From: Flavobacterium resistens
GTDB lineage: Bacteria; Bacteroidota; Bacteroidia; Flavobacteriales; Flavobacteriaceae
DNA: 64,000 nucleotides
Direction: 5' to 3'
NCBI RefSeq assembly: GCF_900182645.1
Contig: NZ_FXTA01000002.1
Coordinates: 1-64,000, forward strand
Part shown: piece by piece, positions 45,129-53,744 of the stretch
How positions within the stretch are numbered: the stretch's first letter is position 1
How the letters are laid out: every line of letters starts with the position of its first letter
The notes under the pieces: generated by a model
Told to the model about the DNA's origin: nothing
The model's input: only the letters and a program-made list of their open reading frames with translations
Database searches by the model: none
Position numbers and translations under genes: made by a program

Positions 45129-48100
45129 TTTGTATTAAAATATTCTTGAACCTTTTGATTAAAATTCGAGCGCAAAGGTAGCGATTGTCTATTTAAAATT
45201 TCTACACTATTTAAATAATCAGTTAATGAGCTTGGTAAAGCATTTGAACGATTAGGAAATTCTGTCTTATTTGTTTCAGATTGACGCTTCGTATCTTGAC
45301 CTTGTTGCTGAACTGCATTGTTTAATTTTAGCAATTCTTGTTGTATATTTAAAATTCTTTGCAGGTTCTCATTCTTGAATCCTTTATTCAAAATCTGTTT
45401 TTCTGAAGCTTTCATTTGTTCGATTGCAGATCTTCCTTGTGCATCTAAACCTTTTTTAGCTAATTCATTTTGCAATGCTTCACGCAGTTTAACTTGCTCT
45501 TTATATATCTCCATTATCTTTTCAGCATCTCCTTCTCCATCTTCGCCTTCATTCCCATCTTTTCCTTTTCCTCCTTCTTTTCCACCTTGACCATTTTTAC
45601 CCTGTCCATTCTTTCCATCTTTTCCGTTTCCATCTTTCCCTTGTTGACCATCTTGACTTGGTTTGCTTTCTCCGCTTTTTCCTTGTTGCCCACTTCCTTG
45701 CTTATCACCGGGCTTCATTCCCTCCTTCATTTTATCAGCCAAACCTTTTTGTTTTTGAATAATATCTGGTAATTGCATTCCTTGTCCATCACCTGGTTTT
45801 GGTTTTCCCGCTCCAGGATTAGCCATTGACATTTGCATATTATTTAAAAGATCACTTAGAAAGTCGGCTAATTTGTTAGCAGATGAAACTGCATATTGCT
45901 GATGTGATACTCCTTTTGGTATTTGAACATCGGTTAAAACTTCAATTGCTTTATCCATATTATATTGTACGTTTCCAATTTCCTTAGTTACATCTTCTGC
46001 AATTTTTGGATTTCTAAGAGACATTGCAAACAAACTATCATCGACATGTTTGAATTGTTGTTTTAAATTCTGCTGAATTTTTATGTTCTTCGTATAAGCA
46101 GAAGAACCTAATTTCATCGATTTAAATTGTTTCATTACATCTTCCTGAGACAATGAAAAAGCTAAAAGGTTATCCAAAATTTGACGAAGCATTGCAACAT
46201 CTTCTTGTAATTGTTCTTGGTCGCCGGCTTCCATATTAGATTCCATTTGTTGTGCCATACTCTTCATTTTCTTAGAAGCACTTTTCTGTTTTGGCTTAGC
46301 TGAAGAAGTATTCTTTTTACTCAATTCTTCAGAAGCTTTATTCAAATCATTCTCTACATCTTTTTCTTTTGAAGCATCTTTCGGAATATCCAAAGGAGAT
46401 TTAAGTGTATTGTTTTCCTCTTTCAAATCTTTAAGATCTTCTTGAATTTTATCAAATGTTTTATTGATTTCGTCTTGCTTCTCTTTTGTGTTTTCTTTGT
46501 CTTTATCTGATAACTGTTCTTGTTGTTCTGACAGTTTGTTTAATTTTTCAGCAACTTGTCCCGCCTTCTTTTCTACATAAAAACGTTTCGTTAATTCAAC
46601 TAATTGTTCTAAATTACGAGATTGGTTTTTACTGATTTGTTTGAATTTTTCCATCTTATCAAACAACTCATCGCTGTTTAATTTATCATTTAAATTCTTT
46701 AATTCATCTAATAACTTCTGATTTTTTTCTAAATCTTTCTCGGCATTATCCAAACGCTTTTGCAAATCTTCAGCAGTTTTATCTTTTTTCTCAGCGCTGT
46801 ATTTATCTAAATTCTTATTCATTTTTTCAGTAAACTGTTTCATCAATTCATCTTGCTGTTTCTGACGTTTGATAAAATCATTTACTTTTTGCTGGTCTTT
46901 AAATTCTAAATTATCTTTCTCTTTTCCTGTATTTTTTAGTTTATCCATTTCAGAAAATTGCTTTTCCTGATTCTTTAATGATTTAGATAAACTATTAATG
47001 TTTGCATTTTGCTGTTGCAATTCGGCATCATGAATTTCATCTGTTGTAGCAACTCGATCTGAAAATGTAGAAGACTTTGTACTCTTAAATCCGTGTGGTG
47101 CATCATTATCAAAAACCTCAAAATAGTATTCATACGATACTCCTTCTTCTACCGGAAGATTACTCGGAAAGTTAAAAACAAACTGATCGAATACTGCTTG
47201 CTTAACAGGAATGGTTCCGCGCCTAGCTGTTTGTATTTTGTTTTTTTCATAATAAACAACTTGTAATTTTGATAAACCGTAGTCATCTCCTAACCTTCCA
47301 AGAACATAATTCATATCTAATTTCAAACTATCTGGAGCAGGCGAAACTGATATTGTTGGATGCTGATCTTTGATAATCGACAGTTGATAATCTAATTTTT
47401 CGTAGTTCTTAACTTTATTATTTGAAGTTAAAATTTGGTATTCTGTATTTTGATTAATGCTTTTTGATAACTTAAATTCATCTTCTATTTTATTAAATTT
47501 AGATGCTGAGTTCTCATCTTTCCAAACAATTTCCTGAGTTGACTTTGTAGACATTTTCCATGTTACAGATGTACCTTCTGGCACGATTGCATTTCCAGTT
47601 CCCTGAATAGTTTCTGATTTCTTTTTTAGATAAGATGGAAAATTCAAAACCATTTCGAAGTTGGCAATCGATGGAACTGTAATAACTTTTAATTCATATT
47701 CATTTGATGAAACTGAATTTCCTTCCAAAGAAAACTGAACATCTGAAGTTGGTTTTTCAATCTTGAATTCGAACTTTCCAGTTTGAGAAGATTCCATAAA
47801 ATAGCTTTCATTTCCAATATGAATCATAACATTTTCTGGAACAACCTTACCTTCGGTTTCTACTTTTACAATAAAATCTTTGTTTTGTTCTGTCTGAAGA
47901 TTGTCATTTAAAACCACAAATTTGAAAGGTGCCGGAGGTAAAAACGAAGCATTAAAATGCACTACTCTATTAAAACTTTGAGAAATGATATTGCTGTTTC
48001 CTGACACAAAAAAGACTGCAAAAAGCAAAACCGGAATTAAAGCTAATGGTAAATACTTTTTATTTGAATTAAAATTGATGGCATTTCCAAACGGAATTGG

Positions 48101-48517
48101 TTGTAATGAATTTGCTTTTTGTTCGATTGAAGCCAACATTAATTCTGAACTTTCAGCTGAATTTTCGTTTGAAGAAAGCTGCAAAAAGTTCGTTAGTTTA
48201 TCACTTACTTCTGTAAAATGATTTCCAATAATAGCCGAAGCCTGATTATAATCGATTCCTTTTTGAAGTTTAAACAACTTGAAAATTGGAAATAAAATAA
48301 AACGAAACAGCAGAAAAACTTCTACTCCAATAAATATCCAAAATAAAAGTGTTCTTCCTAATGGTTTCAGCCAAAGAAAATACTCAATGAAAAGTGTAAA
48401 AAGAAAATACAAAAGTCCGAAACCTATAAAAAGAAGTCCTCCTTTTATCAATTCGTTCATGTAATATTTCTTAATAAATCCTTCTAACTTCTGATATATT
48501 GCAGATGATGTTTTCAA
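45125..48517 (-). CDS. DUF4175 family large membrane protein (1130 aa)
   Basis: Three hydrophobic segments near the N-terminus (about 22-45, 54-78 and 155-173) precede beta-rich domains and a long charged coiled-coil region (about 500-800). A Gly/Lys/Gln-rich low-complexity stretch lies at about 920-1000, then a helical C-terminus. This matches DUF4175 proteins of Bacteroidota, whose function is unknown. The start at 48517 is a TTG; no ATG exists upstream in frame, and the next ATG (48460) would remove 19 residues that look conserved in style. The gene overlaps ybeY. Confidence 0.82.
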   Translation of the reverse strand: MKTSSAIYQKLEGFIKKYYMNELIKGGLLFIGFGLLYFLFTLFIEYFLWLKPLGRTLLFWIFIGVEVFLLFRFILFPIFKLFKLQKGIDYNQASAIIGNHFTEVSDKLTNFLQLSSNENSAESSELMLASIEQKANSLQPIPFGNAINFNSNKKYLPLALIPVLLFAVFFVSGNSNIISQSFNRVVHFNASFLPPAPFKFVVLNDNLQTEQNKDFIVKVETEGKVVPENVMIHIGNESYFMESSQTGKFEFKIEKPTSDVQFSLEGNSVSSNEYELKVITVPSIANFEMVLNFPSYLKKKSETIQGTGNAIVPEGTSVTWKMSTKSTQEIVWKDENSASKFNKIEDEFKLSKSINQNTEYQILTSNNKVKNYEKLDYQLSIIKDQHPTISVSPAPDSLKLDMNYVLGRLGDDYGLSKLQVVYYEKNKIQTARRGTIPVKQAVFDQFVFNFPSNLPVEEGVSYEYYFEVFDNDAPHGFKSTKSSTFSDRVATTDEIHDAELQQQNANINSLSKSLKNQEKQFSEMDKLKNTGKEKDNLEFKDQQKVNDFIKRQKQQDELMKQFTEKMNKNLDKYSAEKKDKTAEDLQKRLDNAEKDLEKNQKLLDELKNLNDKLNSDELFDKMEKFKQISKNQSRNLEQLVELTKRFYVEKKAGQVAEKLNKLSEQQEQLSDKDKENTKEKQDEINKTFDKIQEDLKDLKEENNTLKSPLDIPKDASKEKDVENDLNKASEELSKKNTSSAKPKQKSASKKMKSMAQQMESNMEAGDQEQLQEDVAMLRQILDNLLAFSLSQEDVMKQFKSMKLGSSAYTKNIKIQQNLKQQFKHVDDSLFAMSLRNPKIAEDVTKEIGNVQYNMDKAIEVLTDVQIPKGVSHQQYAVSSANKLADFLSDLLNNMQMSMANPGAGKPKPGDGQGMQLPDIIQKQKGLADKMKEGMKPGDKQGSGQQGKSGESKPSQDGQQGKDGNGKDGKNGQGKNGQGGKEGGKGKDGNEGEDGEGDAEKIMEIYKEQVKLREALQNELAKKGLDAQGRSAIEQMKASEKQILNKGFKNENLQRILNIQQELLKLNNAVQQQGQDTKRQSETNKTEFPNRSNALPSSLTDYLNSVEILNRQSLPLRSNFNQKVQEYFNTK

Positions 48518-48573
48518 AATAAAATCTCTTTTAATTATAACCCATAAAAGTAGTAATTATAACGATAAGTCTG

Positions 48574-48650
48574 AAAGTCAAAAGTCGAAAGTCAAAAGTT
48601 TAGTACACAATGAAAAACCTTTCAGACTTTCGACTTTTGGCTTTTGACTA
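48574..48650. repeat. Inverted 7-bp-type repeat overlapping the gltX promoter
   Basis: AGTCAAAAGTCGAAAGTC (48576-48593) is complementary to most of 48625-48649. Both arms are built from AAAGTCR-like 7-base units. The right arm carries the -33 region of gltX. Confidence 0.8.
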
Positions 48651-48664
48651 ATGTTGTATCTTTG
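48637..48664 (+). promoter_or_regulatory. Promoter of gltX
   Basis: TTG (48637-48639), 17 bases, TATCTTTG (48657-48664), 17 bases before the ATG. Confidence 0.75.
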
Positions 48665-48681
48665 CAACAAAATTTATACAA

Positions 48682-50187
48682 ATGTCAAAGCAAGTTCGCG
48701 TGCGTTTTGCACCAAGTCCGACTGGACCATTACATATTGGCGGAGTACGTACTGCCCTATTTAATTATTTATTTGCAAAAAAACATAACGGTGTTTTTTA
48801 TCTGAGAATTGAAGATACAGATCAGACTCGTTTTGTTCCAGGTGCCGAAGAATATATTATGGAAGCGTTGGAATGGTTAGGAATTTCTCCTGAAGAAACT
48901 GTTGAAAAAAATGAAAAATTTGGTCCGTACAGACAAAGTGATCGTAAAGAATTATACCAAACTTATGCTGATCAACTAATCAATTCTGGTTGGGCATACT
49001 ATGCTTTTGATACTCCGGAAGCTCTTGATGCACATAGAAAACAACACGAAGCCGAAGGAAAAACTTTTATATACAATCATCATAACCGTGAAAAATTAGA
49101 TACATCTTTAGTAATTTCTTCAGAAGAAGTTGCTAAAAGAATTGCTAATGGAGAACATTATGTGATTCGTTTTAAAACTCCGGTTGATGAAACTTTACAT
49201 TTAAAAGATATCATTCGTGGTGATGTTAAGTTCGAAACGAATTTACTTGATGATAAAGTTCTTTTCAAAAGCGACGGAATGCCAACATATCATTTAGCCA
49301 ATATTGTTGATGATCATTTGATGGAAACTTCACATGTAATTCGTGGTGAAGAATGGTTGCCATCGATGCCACTTCACGTTTTATTATACAGAGCTTTTGG
49401 TTGGGATGCTCCAGAATTTGCACATTTGCCTTTGATTTTAAAACCAATTGGAAATGGAAAATTATCTAAAAGAGATGGTGATAAATTAGGATTTCCTGTG
49501 TTTCCGTTAGAATGGAAAACGGAAGAAGGCATTTCATCTGGTTACAGAGAGAAAGGATTTTTCCCCGAAGCGGTTGTAAACTTCCTAGCACTTTTAGGTT
49601 GGAATGACGGAACTGATAAAGAATTATTTTCTTTAGAAGAACTAGTTGAAGCTTTTGACTTAAACCGAGTTCATAAAGCAGGAGCAAAATTTGATCCGGA
49701 GAAAAACAAATGGTTCAATCATCAATATTTAATTAAACAAAATGATGCTGATTTAGCAAAAGACTTCTCTCCTATTTTAGTTGAAAAAGCTATTGATGTA
49801 TCTAAATATGACGTCACGAGAATCGTTTCATTGATTAAAGAAAGAGCAAATTTTGTTTCAGATTTTTGGGATTTAACCGATTTCTTTTTCCAGGCTCCAA
49901 CATCTTACGATGAAAAAGCAAGCAAAAATTGGAAGGAAGAAACTCCGGCTTTAATGCAGGAATTGATTTCAGTTTTAGAAAATATCGAAGATTTTACTTC
50001 TGTAAATATCGAAGCAATCGTAAAAGATTGGTTAACGAAAAATGAAATCGGAATGGGGAAAGTTATGCAACCTTTCCGCTTAAGTTTGGTTGGAGCTTTG
50101 AAAGGTCCTCACCTATTTGACATTGTTGAAATCATCGGAAAAGAAGAAACCATTTCTAGAATTCAAAAAGCAATTGCAATTTTATAA
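48682..50187 (+). CDS. gltX: Glutamyl-tRNA synthetase (501 aa)
   Basis: Class I synthetase with the HIGH motif in RFAPSPTGPLHIGGVRTALFNYLFA and the KMSKS equivalent in KLSKRDGDKLGFPVF. The length and C-terminal anticodon-binding helical region are typical. A separate GlnRS is encoded at 53.7 kb, so this enzyme probably charges tRNA-Glu only. It is followed by a strong terminator. Confidence 0.96.
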   Translation: MSKQVRVRFAPSPTGPLHIGGVRTALFNYLFAKKHNGVFYLRIEDTDQTRFVPGAEEYIMEALEWLGISPEETVEKNEKFGPYRQSDRKELYQTYADQLINSGWAYYAFDTPEALDAHRKQHEAEGKTFIYNHHNREKLDTSLVISSEEVAKRIANGEHYVIRFKTPVDETLHLKDIIRGDVKFETNLLDDKVLFKSDGMPTYHLANIVDDHLMETSHVIRGEEWLPSMPLHVLLYRAFGWDAPEFAHLPLILKPIGNGKLSKRDGDKLGFPVFPLEWKTEEGISSGYREKGFFPEAVVNFLALLGWNDGTDKELFSLEELVEAFDLNRVHKAGAKFDPEKNKWFNHQYLIKQNDADLAKDFSPILVEKAIDVSKYDVTRIVSLIKERANFVSDFWDLTDFFFQAPTSYDEKASKNWKEETPALMQELISVLENIEDFTSVNIEAIVKDWLTKNEIGMGKVMQPFRLSLVGALKGPHLFDIVEIIGKEETISRIQKAIAIL

Positions 50188-50209
50188 TTAAAATTCAATT
50201 CAAAAATAG

Positions 50210-50251
50210 AAACGCTAAGAAACATCTAATAAATGTTCTTAGCGTTTTTTT
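50210..50251 (+). terminator. gltX terminator
   Basis: AAACGCTAAG.AACAT pairs with ATGTTCTTAGCGTTT (one bulged A), followed by a T-run. Confidence 0.9.
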
Positions 50252-50323
50252 AATGTTTTAAAATTTTCTTTTAGAAGAATTTTCGTAATTTACCAAGATC
50301 AAAAATCTAAATTAATTATCACC

Positions 50324-51310
50324 ATGGGTACAGCATTTATTATTTTAATAGTCTTCGGAGTATTTATTTTCTTATCATCTTTCTTTACTGTAAAACAACA
50401 AACAAGTGTTATCGTAGAACGCTTTGGAAAATTTACAAGTGTTAGAAATTCGGGTTTACAATTAAAAATTCCAATAATTGATAGAATTGCAGGTCGCGTA
50501 AATCTGAAAATTCAACAATTAGATGTTCTTATTGAAACACAAACTAAAGACAATGTCTTTATCAAAATGAAAGTTTCTGTTCAATTTAAAGTAATACAGG
50601 AACATGTATATGAAGCTTTTTACAAACTAGAATATCCTCATGATCAAATTACTGCTTATGTATTTGACGTTGTTCGTGCCGAAGTTCCTAAATTAATCCT
50701 GGATGATGTGTTTGTTCGTAAAGATGATATTGCAATTGCTGTAAAACGAGAGTTGAACGAAGCGATGACAACTTATGGTTATGACATCATCAATACACTT
50801 GTAACAGATATTGATCCAGATATTCAGGTAAAAAATGCAATGAATAGAATCAATGCGGCCGAAAGAGAAAAAACAGCAGCAATGTTTGAATCTGAAGCAC
50901 AACGAATTAGAATTGTAGCTAAAGCAAAAGCTGAAGCCGAAAGTAAAAAACTTCAAGGTCAAGGTATAGCCGATCAACGTAGAGAAATTGCACGCGGATT
51001 AGTAGAAAGTGTTGAAGTTTTGAACAATGTTGGAATCAACTCACAAGAAGCATCTGCATTGATTGTAATTACTCAACATTATGATACACTACAAGCTATT
51101 GGAGCTGATACCAACTCTAATTTGATATTATTACCAAACTCTCCACAAGCTGCAAGTGATATGTTAAATAGTATGGTTACTAGTTTTTCAGCTTCAAATA
51201 TAATTGGAGAAGAGATGAAAAGACAACCTAAAAAAGTTAAAAAAACAAACAATTCTGATATAAACTATAATCCGTCAGATACTTCAGAGCCAACAGAAAC
51301 AGCTCAATAA
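50324..51310 (+). CDS. SPFH/Band 7 membrane protein, stomatin-like (328 aa)
   Basis: One N-terminal transmembrane helix (FIILIVFGVFIFLSSFF) leads into the SPFH domain (QQTSVIVERFGKFTSVRNSGLQLKIPIIDRIAGRVNLKIQQLDV...) and the helical tail (AEREKTAAMFESEAQRIRIVAKAKAEAESKKLQGQGIADQRREIARG). These proteins form large membrane-bound rings that organise membrane domains. A partner NfeD-like gene is not next to it. The C-terminal 45 residues are low-complexity and polar. Confidence 0.9.
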   Translation: MGTAFIILIVFGVFIFLSSFFTVKQQTSVIVERFGKFTSVRNSGLQLKIPIIDRIAGRVNLKIQQLDVLIETQTKDNVFIKMKVSVQFKVIQEHVYEAFYKLEYPHDQITAYVFDVVRAEVPKLILDDVFVRKDDIAIAVKRELNEAMTTYGYDIINTLVTDIDPDIQVKNAMNRINAAEREKTAAMFESEAQRIRIVAKAKAEAESKKLQGQGIADQRREIARGLVESVEVLNNVGINSQEASALIVITQHYDTLQAIGADTNSNLILLPNSPQAASDMLNSMVTSFSASNIIGEEMKRQPKKVKKTNNSDINYNPSDTSEPTETAQ

Positions 51311-51323
51311 ATAATACTAAAAT

Positions 51324-51354
51324 AAAAAAAGAGGCTTAATTGCCTCTTTTTTTA
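51324..51354. terminator. Shared convergent terminator
   Basis: AAAAAAAGAGGC pairs with GCCTCTTTTTTT. The stop codon of the minus-strand 84-aa gene lies in the loop. Confidence 0.9.
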
Positions 51355-51590
51355 TTTATAAACCAATTGATAACAAAAGGTATTATTGACTGTAAAATTT
51401 TCGGATACGAATTTTTAAAGTAATCCGTGTAAGAAGAAACAAAACCATTTACAATTTTTTGCGGTGTTATGCTCTCTTTTGTTTTTTGAATACTTAAAAC
51501 TAATTTCTGATAATTTATCTCTTTTTCTAATTTTAAAATTTCCAGATCTCTGTCAAGTTCTGCATACGATGAGTATTTTTTCTTTTCCAT
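51336..51590 (-). CDS. Small DUF6327-like protein (84 aa)
   Basis: It begins MEKKKYSSYAELDRDLEILKLEKEINYQKL and is helical with an amphipathic C-terminal segment (YPKILQSIIPFVINWFINKKRGN). This fits small proteins that accompany YtxH and holin-like genes in Flavobacteriia. Function is unknown. It is 5 bases past the holin-like gene's stop and probably cotranscribed with it. Confidence 0.7.
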   Translation of the reverse strand: MEKKKYSSYAELDRDLEILKLEKEINYQKLVLSIQKTKESITPQKIVNGFVSSYTDYFKNSYPKILQSIIPFVINWFINKKRGN

Positions 51591-51595
51591 AATTC

Positions 51596-51946
51596 TTAAT
51601 CATTAAAAAAGATTTCTGAAAATTTCTCCAAAATTGGTCCTTCCACAAACTTGTCTTTTACAAAGAAAAGTAAAATTGTAAAAAACAAATAGATCCCTCC
51701 TACTGTCAAAAATCCCAGGGCATTACTTTCAAACAAACTGCCAAAAGCATACGCTGCAGCAAAAGATCCAAAAATTAAAACCATTGTAAAACAAACCAAA
51801 ATCAAAGTAAACTTAAAAATTAAAGTGGTTGATTTCATTGCCACTTTAAAACCCCAAAGTTTATAATAAGCCAAATGACTTTCAATATATTCTTTAGCCT
51901 GATCCTGAATATTTTCAGTATTTTCTTTTAATTCTTCAAAAGCCAT
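51596..51946 (-). CDS. Holin-superfamily-like membrane protein (116 aa)
   Basis: I use the ATG at 51946 (MAFEELKENTENIQDQAKEY); the frame extends 13 codons further only with an unlikely start. Two transmembrane helices (about 45-70 and 75-100) follow an acidic helical N-terminus, as in phage_holin_3_6/DUF1469 proteins. There is no phage context, so it is probably an envelope protein of the YtxH set rather than a lysis gene. Confidence 0.75.
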   Translation of the reverse strand: MAFEELKENTENIQDQAKEYIESHLAYYKLWGFKVAMKSTTLIFKFTLILVCFTMVLIFGSFAAAYAFGSLFESNALGFLTVGGIYLFFTILLFFVKDKFVEGPILEKFSEIFFND

Positions 51947-51962
51947 AATTCTGATTTTAAAA

Positions 51963-52008
51963 AAAAACACATTACTTTTGATCAAATATAAACAAGTAAT
52001 GTGTTTTT
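51963..52008 (-). terminator. Hairpin between ytxH-like and holin-like genes
   Basis: A 15-bp stem (AAAAACACATTACTT and AAGTAATGTGTTTTT) with a 16-base loop and a T-run on the minus strand lies inside the apparent operon, so it may attenuate the two downstream genes. Confidence 0.75.
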
Positions 52009-52017
52009 AGAATGATA

Positions 52018-52344
52018 TTATTTTTGAAGTTTAGCGTTCTGTGCTTTTAAATCAGCCAATTTAGATTCTAAAAAAGAAATTACTTCTTCAGTTTTGTAAC
52101 TCATATTTGAAAGTAATTCGTCGTAAGTTCCATCAAGATTCTTTTTTGCATGCGTAAATTTTTCACGAAGCACTTCAGAACTTGCAGAAAGTGAATCCTT
52201 TAAATTATGCGTAGCATCATCAATACCTTCTTTTAATTTTGCACGAGTTTTTGATCCTTTGTCTGGAGCAAATAAAATTCCGATTGCTGCACCAGCAGCA
52301 GCAGCAGCTAAAATTGCGGCTGCAGTATTTAAGTTCTTTGACAT
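52018..52344 (-). CDS. YtxH domain protein (108 aa)
   Basis: The Gly/Ala-rich membrane segment AAAILAAAAAGAAIGILFAPDKGSKTRAKLKEG is the YtxH signature, followed by a charged helix (DDATHNLKDSLSASSEVLREKFTHAKKNL). YtxH proteins are small, often stress-induced envelope proteins. It leads a three-gene set with the holin-like and DUF6327-like genes. Confidence 0.88.
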   Translation of the reverse strand: MSKNLNTAAAILAAAAAGAAIGILFAPDKGSKTRAKLKEGIDDATHNLKDSLSASSEVLREKFTHAKKNLDGTYDELLSNMSYKTEEVISFLESKLADLKAQNAKLQK

Positions 52345-52434
52345 AATATTAAAATTTAAATGAGTAATAAAGGTAAACTTTTTTAAAATATAAATTACTG
52401 AATAAATGGTATTTACAAAAATTTAACAATATAA

Positions 52435-52914
52435 TTAATACATATAAGCTACAGCTTCGTATTTACCATCTGACTTTTGAACATAACTCACAAAAGGATA
52501 ACCATTTGTAGCAGATTGAGTTTTGATTCTCATTGCTGTATGATTTTGATTTGCAATTGGCGGTTCACCTTTTGTCCTTGTCGAAACCCCAGAAAAATTA
52601 GCAGCTTGTTTTAATCCTATTGCCTTTTCCTGAGGTAAAACAGTTACCATTTTGTAATCATCTTTTGAATCAACAACTATTTTATCAGAAATTTTTTGAG
52701 TTTGATTCGTTTGTTTATTCGTGATTTTCGCAACTGCATATTTACTGATTTTCACCTCTTCTGCACTTCCGTTTAATGAATAATAAATTAAACCATTTTC
52801 ATTTTTAATGAAATTAACATCAAGCTGTTCACCATTGTGTTTAGTAATTTGATGTGTTTGAGAAATTGCAACATTTGCAAATAAGATTGCTAGCGTAAAA
52901 TATAAAATTTTCAT
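52435..52914 (-). CDS. Secreted protein of unknown function (159 aa)
   Basis: The signal peptide is MKILYFTLAILFANVAISQT. The mature part starts with a short beta-rich domain (ITKHNGEQLDVNFIKNENGLIYYSLNGSAEEVKISKYAVAKI) and ends YVQKSDGKYEAVAYMY. No family is recognised. It lies alone, with an 830-base AT-rich spacer upstream. Confidence 0.72.
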   Translation of the reverse strand: MKILYFTLAILFANVAISQTHQITKHNGEQLDVNFIKNENGLIYYSLNGSAEEVKISKYAVAKITNKQTNQTQKISDKIVVDSKDDYKMVTVLPQEKAIGLKQAANFSGVSTRTKGEPPIANQNHTAMRIKTQSATNGYPFVSYVQKSDGKYEAVAYMY

Positions 52915-53354
52915 GATTATTAGATTTAAATTAAAAATGATCAGATTTGAAATTTAAAAACTAAAGCTTCACACAAATTCAATGTTATGGAATTTTGTAC
53001 ATTATGAAATAATCTGAAAAATACCTTTTACGCGAAATATTATCAAAATTACATCACAATAAAAATGAGAACATAAAATTGTCTTTTCAAGAAATCAATA
53101 TTGAAAATCTACTGTATTAAAAATTATCAAGTTTTTAAAACCAATAAATTTCAGTTTCGTTTCTGTAACGGCAAATTTTAATTTTTATAAAAATCATCTC
53201 TGATTTTTACTATTGAGTTAAAAATAGCAACTTTATAAACAATTGTATGTTAACAACCCGTTAAACTGACAAAAATGATAGTGAAAACTTAAATTAAAGC
53301 CAAAAATAAACAATAATTTAAAAAACGAGTTATCTATCCAACCTTCAAAAATAT

Positions 53355-53420
53355 TCGCTTAAAATCAATTTATGAAGGCTGATTTTAATATAAACAAATT
53401 ATTAAAATATACTTTTTAAT
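53355..53420. repeat. Diverged direct repeat, copy C
   Basis: It aligns with 53618-53683 at constant offset 263; shared strings include AATTTATGAA and ATTATTAAAA. Confidence 0.65.
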
Positions 53421-53617
53421 AGTTTTTATAAATAATAAAAAAAAATAATTAAATATATAATTATATAGAAATAATTAATAATAATAAAAACGATGCATTT
53501 TCATTTTTCAATCTCAAAAATCTAAAAAAATGAGTCAAAAAAAGCAAAACTTAAAATAAAGAGTTTTAAAAAAACATTTCTAAAAAAAGGATTCAAGAGA
53601 TGGACAAAATTAAAAAA

Positions 53618-53683
53618 TGCCTTAAAATTAATTTATGAAAGTCACTTTTAATCTATAAAAATTATTAAAATTTAAATTTCAAT
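53618..53683. repeat. Diverged direct repeat, copy D
   Basis: It contains TATGAAAGTCACTTTT (53634-53649), an exact reverse complement of 41083-41098. Confidence 0.65.
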
Positions 53684-53703
53684 AGTTAATCTATATAATA
53701 AAA

Positions 53704-53730
53704 AAAAGCGCTTATAAAAGCGCTTTTAAT
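53704..53730 (-). terminator. glnS terminator
   Basis: A 10-bp stem (AAAAGCGCTT and AAGCGCTTTT) with ATAA loop, followed by T on the minus strand. Confidence 0.88.
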
Positions 53731-53744
53731 AAATTTCGTTGATA

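Larger units (their letters stand above)
52915..53703. other. Long AT-rich spacer with a diverged direct repeat
   Basis: No coding frame is convincing. It contains a pair of about 66-base repeats (53355-53420 and 53618-53683, offset 263) related in part to the 40.6/41.0 kb repeat pair. Confidence 0.6.

Noticed and set aside
51596..51946. Phage lysis holin and possible prophage
   Set aside because: No other phage genes are present; the neighbours (YtxH, DUF6327-like) indicate a chromosomal envelope set.
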